Part shown: in pieces, positions 45,035 to 48,225 of the stretch
How the letters are laid out: each line of letters opens with the position of its first letter
Position numbering within the stretch: position 1 is the stretch's first letter
DNA from: Candidatus Neomarinimicrobiota bacterium
GTDB lineage: Bacteria > Fidelibacterota > UBA8477 > JABMPR01
Assembly: GCA_016784545.1 (NCBI GenBank)
Contig: JADHUM010000028.1
Location: forward strand, 1-48,225
Direction: 5' to 3'
DNA: 48,225 nucleotides
Translations under genes and position numbers: made by a program
Notes under the pieces: model-generated
Databases searched by the model: none
Told to the model about the DNA's origin: nothing
What the model saw: only the letters and a program-made list of their open reading frames with translations

Positions 45035-45418
45035 ATGACATTGTTGTACATTATACTGGTTATCATTTCATTATTACTCATGATGGTGATTCTCATGCAA
45101 TCCAGTAAGGGTGGTGGCTTGGCCGGTACCTTTGGTGGTGGTAACACTGCAAGCGCCCTTTTTGGTGGTGTTGGTGCAGGTAATTTCCTTACCAAATTAA
45201 CTGGCGGATTAGCTGTCGCCTTCATGGTGATTATTATTCTCATCGGGGTCCTGAATAAGGGTGGCTCGACGGCTCAAACCGATTTCCAGAAAGAATTACA
45301 GGAAGAAATGATCGTTCCAGGGACTCAGTTTGAAGCTGCTGCACCTGCTGAATTGGGATTACCTGGTGAAACTGTCACAACTCCTGCTGCCACTGGAGAT
45401 GCCACAACCGAAGAATAA
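45035..45418 (+). CDS. secG: Preprotein translocase subunit SecG
   Basis: Two membrane helices (1-~20 and ~50-75) flank the conserved cytoplasmic loop MQSSKGGGLAGTFGGGN. SecG assists the SecYEG channel, which would export the many signal-peptide proteins here. The C-terminal ~45 residues are an Ala/Glu/Thr-rich extension. The pairing after tpiA is common among bacteria. tRNA-Leu begins 7 bp after the stop. Confidence 0.95.
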   Translation: MTLLYIILVIISLLLMMVILMQSSKGGGLAGTFGGGNTASALFGGVGAGNFLTKLTGGLAVAFMVIIILIGVLNKGGSTAQTDFQKELQEEMIVPGTQFEAAAPAELGLPGETVTTPAATGDATTEE

Positions 45419-45425
45419 AATTTTG

Positions 45426-45509
45426 GCCGAGGTGGTGGAACTGGTAGACACGCTGTCTTGAGGGGGCAGTGAGCTAACGCTTGTGCGGGTTCGAATCCCG
45501 CTCTCGGCA
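45426..45509 (+). tRNA. tRNA-Leu (anticodon GAG)
   Basis: An 84-base class II tRNA: acceptor GCCGAGG with TCTCGGC, anticodon stem CTGTC/GGCAG with loop TTGAGGG (anticodon GAG), a long variable arm (GAGCTAACGCTTGT region) and T arm GCGGG/CCCGC with loop TTCGAAT. CCA is not encoded. It decodes CTC/CTT and probably shares the secG transcript. Confidence 0.95.
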
Positions 45510-45523
45510 CAAAAATTCCTCAT

Positions 45524-45557
45524 AAGAGACCTGAGCAATCGGGTCTCTTTCTATTTA
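45524..45557 (+). terminator. Rho-independent terminator after tRNA-Leu
   Basis: AAGAGACCTGA pairs with TCGGGTCTCTT (11 bp, with one G-U) around a GCAA tetraloop, followed by a T-rich tail. It closes the aldolase-pgk-tpiA-secG-tRNA run. Confidence 0.85.
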
Positions 45558-45569
45558 TAGGAAAGCACC

Positions 45570-45594
45570 GGACATTGAGATTATCGAAATGTCC
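45570..45594. repeat. Hairpin between tRNA-Leu terminator and regulator gene
   Basis: GGACATT (45570-45576) and AATGTCC (45588-45594) form a 7-bp perfect inverted repeat with an 11-base loop; CCGG sequences flank both arms. It is not followed by a T-run in either direction. Confidence 0.45.
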
Positions 45595-45698
45595 AGTCCG
45601 GCTATAAAAATGTTAATGCGTCTTAGTACTAAGTATGAATATCAATCGATGGTAGTCTGGGATGGAGGCTTCTACAAGCTCAGCCTTCAGATTCTTAG

Positions 45699-46367
45699 TT
45701 ACCGCTTACGAACGTATACAACCTTGTGATAAAAATGAACCGCTTCAGATTTTACGCTGAAATCAGCTGCACCACCCTCATGCCGGGTGAAAAATAAATT
45801 ATCCTCAGAAAATTGGATCTTCCTGGAGATCAATCGTCCATCACTAAGTCGGGCAATCACATGGTCGCCATTTTTTACACTGGCGGCTGGGGAAATGATC
45901 ATCACATCACCATACCGCGAATAAGGATCAATAAGCGGATTTTGTTCTTCATCGACAATGATGGAATAGGCCAGTGGATCCTCTACATCAGGGATACCCT
46001 TTAAAGCATGCACAGGTTTCTGACTGATGGTGCCGTTTCGCCTGAAAAAATCCGCCTGGCTGCTTTGGCTCCAGGTATAGACTTTAATCGTTTGCCGAAT
46101 ATTTTGTAATGGAACATATGGTCGCAGGTTGCTTTTGTCCTCATCCTGCCATTCAACGGTGATACTATCTTCAGATTTTACAAAACGGACTTGACGACCG
46201 GCCAATTGTGCGAGGTGCCTGAGACTATTTTTCCGAGGGATTGTTTTCCCCGTCCGCCAGCGACTTACGGATGAACTTTTTATACCAGTTAGTTTGGCAA
46301 CTTCGTAGTCAGATAAACCGAGTTCATCAATGGTGTTCAGAGCGAATTCGCGAAAATTATTTTCCAT
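45699..46367 (-). CDS. XRE-type HTH regulator with S24/LexA-like domain
   Basis: Residues ~5-55 form an XRE-type helix-turn-helix (YEVAKLTGIKSSSVSRWRTG). The C-terminal ~120 residues resemble the S24 domain of LexA/CI proteins (RYGDVMIISPAASVKNGD, then DGRLISRKIQF with the expected Lys). The GDSM motif that carries the Ser nucleophile reads DEEQNPLID, so self-cleavage is doubtful. It may be a repressor that senses another signal. It is transcribed away from the TPR gene, with 428 bp between the two starts. No phage genes are nearby. Confidence 0.82.
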   Translation of the reverse strand: MENNFREFALNTIDELGLSDYEVAKLTGIKSSSVSRWRTGKTIPRKNSLRHLAQLAGRQVRFVKSEDSITVEWQDEDKSNLRPYVPLQNIRQTIKVYTWSQSSQADFFRRNGTISQKPVHALKGIPDVEDPLAYSIIVDEEQNPLIDPYSRYGDVMIISPAASVKNGDHVIARLSDGRLISRKIQFSEDNLFFTRHEGGAADFSVKSEAVHFYHKVVYVRKR

Positions 46368-46534
46368 GATTTTAATCTATTGAGGTTGGATTGGTTTAAA
46401 AGCAAAATTTCTTTCGATACTTGGTATAAATCTGGCCAATTTCTATTGACCTATCATAATCTAGCAGATTCTCAAGACCCAAAGCCAAATATCCCCTGAG
46501 TGAGGTATTATTTTATCATTGAGGCTCACTTGAT

Positions 46535-46690
46535 ATGAAATTGTTATTTGGAGTATGTTCAGCTAATTTTACAAATTTACCAGGCAAGCTCAAGGAGCGA
46601 GAAATTAGATGGAGAACCTTTGTTTGGCTCAATAAAATCAATGACAAAGGCAAGCTAGTCTACTATATTGCACGCCACTTTAAGGCATGA
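46535..46690 (+). CDS. Possible 51-residue hypothetical protein
   Basis: An ATG frame of 51 codons starting MKLLFGVCSANFTNLPGK and ending YYIARHFKA, basic overall, with GAGG ten bases upstream. No family is recognised and there is no second line of evidence. It could equally be a chance frame in the regulatory region or a decayed fragment. Confidence 0.2.
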   Translation: MKLLFGVCSANFTNLPGKLKEREIRWRTFVWLNKINDKGKLVYYIARHFKA

Positions 46691-46721
46691 TCTGTTCATA
46701 TTGAGCAGCCTGTAGAGTGAA

Positions 46722-46739
46722 AGTGAGTTGAGACTCACT
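46722..46739. promoter_or_regulatory. Perfect 7-bp hairpin, candidate operator
   Basis: AGTGAGT and ACTCACT flank a TGAG loop. It lies between the XRE/S24 regulator and the TPR gene, a position suited to an operator for the divergent regulator; direct evidence is lacking. Confidence 0.35.
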
Positions 46740-46795
46740 AAGGGAAATGATAAAAACCTTTAAATAGGTTGATGGACTAAAAGGATAATTGGAAG

Positions 46796-48031
46796 ATGAA
46801 AAACCTCGCTATTTCTGCACTCATATTTGCCTCATTGTTAGGCCAAGTATTGGCTCAATACCAAGATGAAATTTTGGTAACCCAGGCCCGTGATGCTATC
46901 AAAAATTTCAACATTGTGACTGCCGATAGTGCTTATAAGGCTGCTATGAAAGCCGCTCCTGATGAAGATCGCTACAATGAAATTCAAGTAGAATGGAGTA
47001 TTCTGGAGCAGATTAATGTTCGTTTGACTGATGGTGGTAGAGCTCTGGGCCGCAGTGAATATGACGATGCCTATAAAAAATATGGCGAAGCCATTGCTCA
47101 AATGGATGCTTCTCCACTTAAAATCTGGGGTCGCTTCAAGGGTGAGGCACTTTTCAGTATGGGTGTGGTTCATTTTAGACAGGATCAACCCCTAAAAGCT
47201 GCTGAAAAATACAGAGAAGCCTCCAAGTTTAATCCTGCTGAGGAAAAGTACGACAAAGCCATTCAACAGGTTCGCAACCAGCATTATTCTGAGGGTCATA
47301 AATTCCTGAGACGCAAGGACTATGAGTCAGCTCGTATGGAATACGAAAAATCAGTTGCAGTAGATCCTACATTCGCCAGTGGCTATTATCAATTGGCCTA
47401 TATTGCCAAAAGAGCTGGAAATTTAAAAGTAGCTGAAGGATATTACCTTGAAGCAGTTACCAATGATGCTACTCACTATAAAGCCTGGTACGGTCTGGGA
47501 AATCTTTACTATGGAATGGGGAATAACCCCAAGGCTATTGAGACTCTGAAAAACTCAATATCCATCAATCCAAAATATGAAAAAGCTTATTATTCGCTGG
47601 GGCAAGTCTACGAGAGTCAAAAAAGTAGTGCGCTTGCCATCGCAAATCTGAAAAGTGCAATTGAGATTGATAAAAAATATTCATTGGCTTATGAACTTCT
47701 GGCAAGGATTTATATTGATCAAGAGAAGTATGATACTACCATTGCTCTATTAAGAGGTCTTACCGGGACAACGGTAACTGACATAACAGCCTATCACTTA
47801 GCCCAGGCATATAATGCCACGGGAAACTATTCTGCTGCTCTCACTGCCTCCTCAACTTCATTGGCCAAGGCCAAGAAGAAAAATTGGGCACCTGCACAAG
47901 TTGAAAAAGGTGATGCCTTACGGGGTTTAGGTCGCAACAAAGAAGCTATTGCCTCATACCGCCTGGCCCTGGAAGACGCAAGATGGGAGAGTTTAGCTCA
48001 ACATCGCATTGATGAGATCATGAAGGGATAA
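46796..48031 (+). CDS. Exported tetratricopeptide repeat protein
   Basis: A signal peptide (MKNLAISALIFASLLGQVLAQ) is followed by about nine TPR-like helical pairs across residues ~25-405, with typical phrases such as FASGYYQLAYIAKRAGN, YKAWYGLGNLYYGMGN and EKAYYSLGQVYESQKS. It probably serves as a periplasmic or outer-membrane scaffold. The gene is followed by an intrinsic terminator at 48069-48097, so it is a single transcription unit. Confidence 0.9.
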   Translation: MKNLAISALIFASLLGQVLAQYQDEILVTQARDAIKNFNIVTADSAYKAAMKAAPDEDRYNEIQVEWSILEQINVRLTDGGRALGRSEYDDAYKKYGEAIAQMDASPLKIWGRFKGEALFSMGVVHFRQDQPLKAAEKYREASKFNPAEEKYDKAIQQVRNQHYSEGHKFLRRKDYESARMEYEKSVAVDPTFASGYYQLAYIAKRAGNLKVAEGYYLEAVTNDATHYKAWYGLGNLYYGMGNNPKAIETLKNSISINPKYEKAYYSLGQVYESQKSSALAIANLKSAIEIDKKYSLAYELLARIYIDQEKYDTTIALLRGLTGTTVTDITAYHLAQAYNATGNYSAALTASSTSLAKAKKKNWAPAQVEKGDALRGLGRNKEAIASYRLALEDARWESLAQHRIDEIMKG

Positions 48032-48068
48032 TGGCTGAATAGCTGATTAACTCTGATCAAAATTTTTA

Positions 48069-48097
48069 AGGGCTGTCCAAGGGATGGCCCTTTTTTT
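48069..48097 (+). terminator. Rho-independent terminator of the TPR gene
   Basis: AGGGCTGTCC pairs with GGATGGCCCT (10 bp, two G-U) around an AAG loop and runs into seven T. It lies 38 bp after the TPR stop and is immediately followed by the group II intron 5' end. Confidence 0.9.
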
Positions 48098-48100
48098 ATC

Positions 48101-48225
48101 GTGTGCCGTGCATGGTTAATAACTAGGTGGTGCAAGTCCACTGTGGAGGATTGTAGTTTCCAACCACTAGTCGAGAGCAAGGGTGTCGTGGGTGACTGCG
48201 AATCTGAAGGAAGCTTAAGACAAAT
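48101..48225 (+). mobile_element. Group II intron (class C-like), 5' end and part of domain I; truncated by window edge
   Basis: The sequence begins GTGTGCC followed by GCATGG, matching the GUGYG 5' consensus and the start known from class C introns such as that of Oceanobacillus iheyensis. Then come GGTGGTGCAAGTCCAC and, at 48175-48214, the conserved domain I block GAGCAAGGGTGTCGTGGGTG and AATCTGAAGGAAGC. The insertion lies three bases after the T-run of an intrinsic terminator, the known target preference of class C introns. The orientation matches the TPR gene. The reverse transcriptase/maturase ORF, domain V and 3' end lie beyond the window. Confidence 0.88.

Larger units (their letters stand above)
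46368..46795. other. Divergent intergenic region between regulator and TPR gene
   Basis: It must contain both divergent promoters. A perfect 7-bp hairpin AGTGAGT-TGAG-ACTCACT lies at 46722-46739, 56 bases before the TPR start. A 51-codon frame at 46535-46690 is the only ORF of note. The TPR gene has a GGAAG ribosome binding site just before ATG 46796. Confidence 0.5.

Noticed and set aside
45426-46367. Prophage or integrative element at tRNA-Leu suggested by the S24-like regulator
   Set aside because: No integrase, phage structural genes or repeated tRNA 3' end (att) are seen nearby.
48115-48225. Structured leader RNA or riboswitch after the TPR gene
   Set aside because: The GTGTG start and GAATCTGAAGGAAGC block fit a group II intron domain I far better, and the sequence follows a terminator.

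Overview
The window looks like a chromosomal segment of an FCB-group bacterium, most likely Neomarinimicrobiota (Marinimicrobia) or a close relative. The evidence is five large exported proteins ending in a PNPF-type Por/T9SS type A sorting domain, C25 (gingipain-type) and M14 peptidases among them, a GWxTD-domain protein, a B12-dependent ribonucleotide reductase, and moderate GC content. The phylum is an inference from gene content, not from a marker phylogeny.

Layout. Positions 1-12107 hold four consecutive exported giants: a repeat-rich protein cut by the window start, an M14 carboxypeptidase, and two C25-type proteins, the second with a dockerin. An OmpR-type response regulator and a HAMP histidine kinase follow immediately (12135-14345). 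Next come FKBP, a thioredoxin-like protein, a TRM11-like methyltransferase and a fifth T9SS-tailed protein (to 18906). A minus-strand pair (an SDR and a YkgJ-type cysteine-cluster protein) faces a plus-strand run of a small M50 site-2 protease, a 59-residue membrane protein missed by a 60-residue cutoff, bifunctional FTCD, MutL and MiaA. The class II ribonucleotide reductase lies on the minus strand (25920-28334). A tRNA-Gly and a gene-poor stretch with three different short tandem repeats precede a PAS histidine kinase/NarL-type regulator pair.

From 31270 to 45418 almost everything is plus strand and closely packed: folB-folK-deoxynucleoside kinase (ATGA overlaps), a small membrane protein, an RsbW-like ATPase, a small exported protein, RsmE, HIT, SMC, GWxTD, ROK kinase, ComF, then fructose-bisphosphate aldolase, PGK, TIM and SecG, ending in tRNA-Leu(GAG) and a terminator. 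A minus-strand XRE/S24-like regulator is divergent from a TPR lipoprotein-like or exported protein.

The most striking item is at the right edge. Directly after the T-run of the TPR gene's intrinsic terminator, the last 125 bases match the 5' end and domain I of a bacterial class C group II intron, which are known to insert behind terminators. The intron's reverse transcriptase and 3' end lie outside the window. Other points of interest are C25 paralogs with Trp where the family has its catalytic His, a kinase whose PAS domain begins upstream of any normal start codon, palindromic repeats on both sides of miaA, and an SDR without the YxxxK pair.
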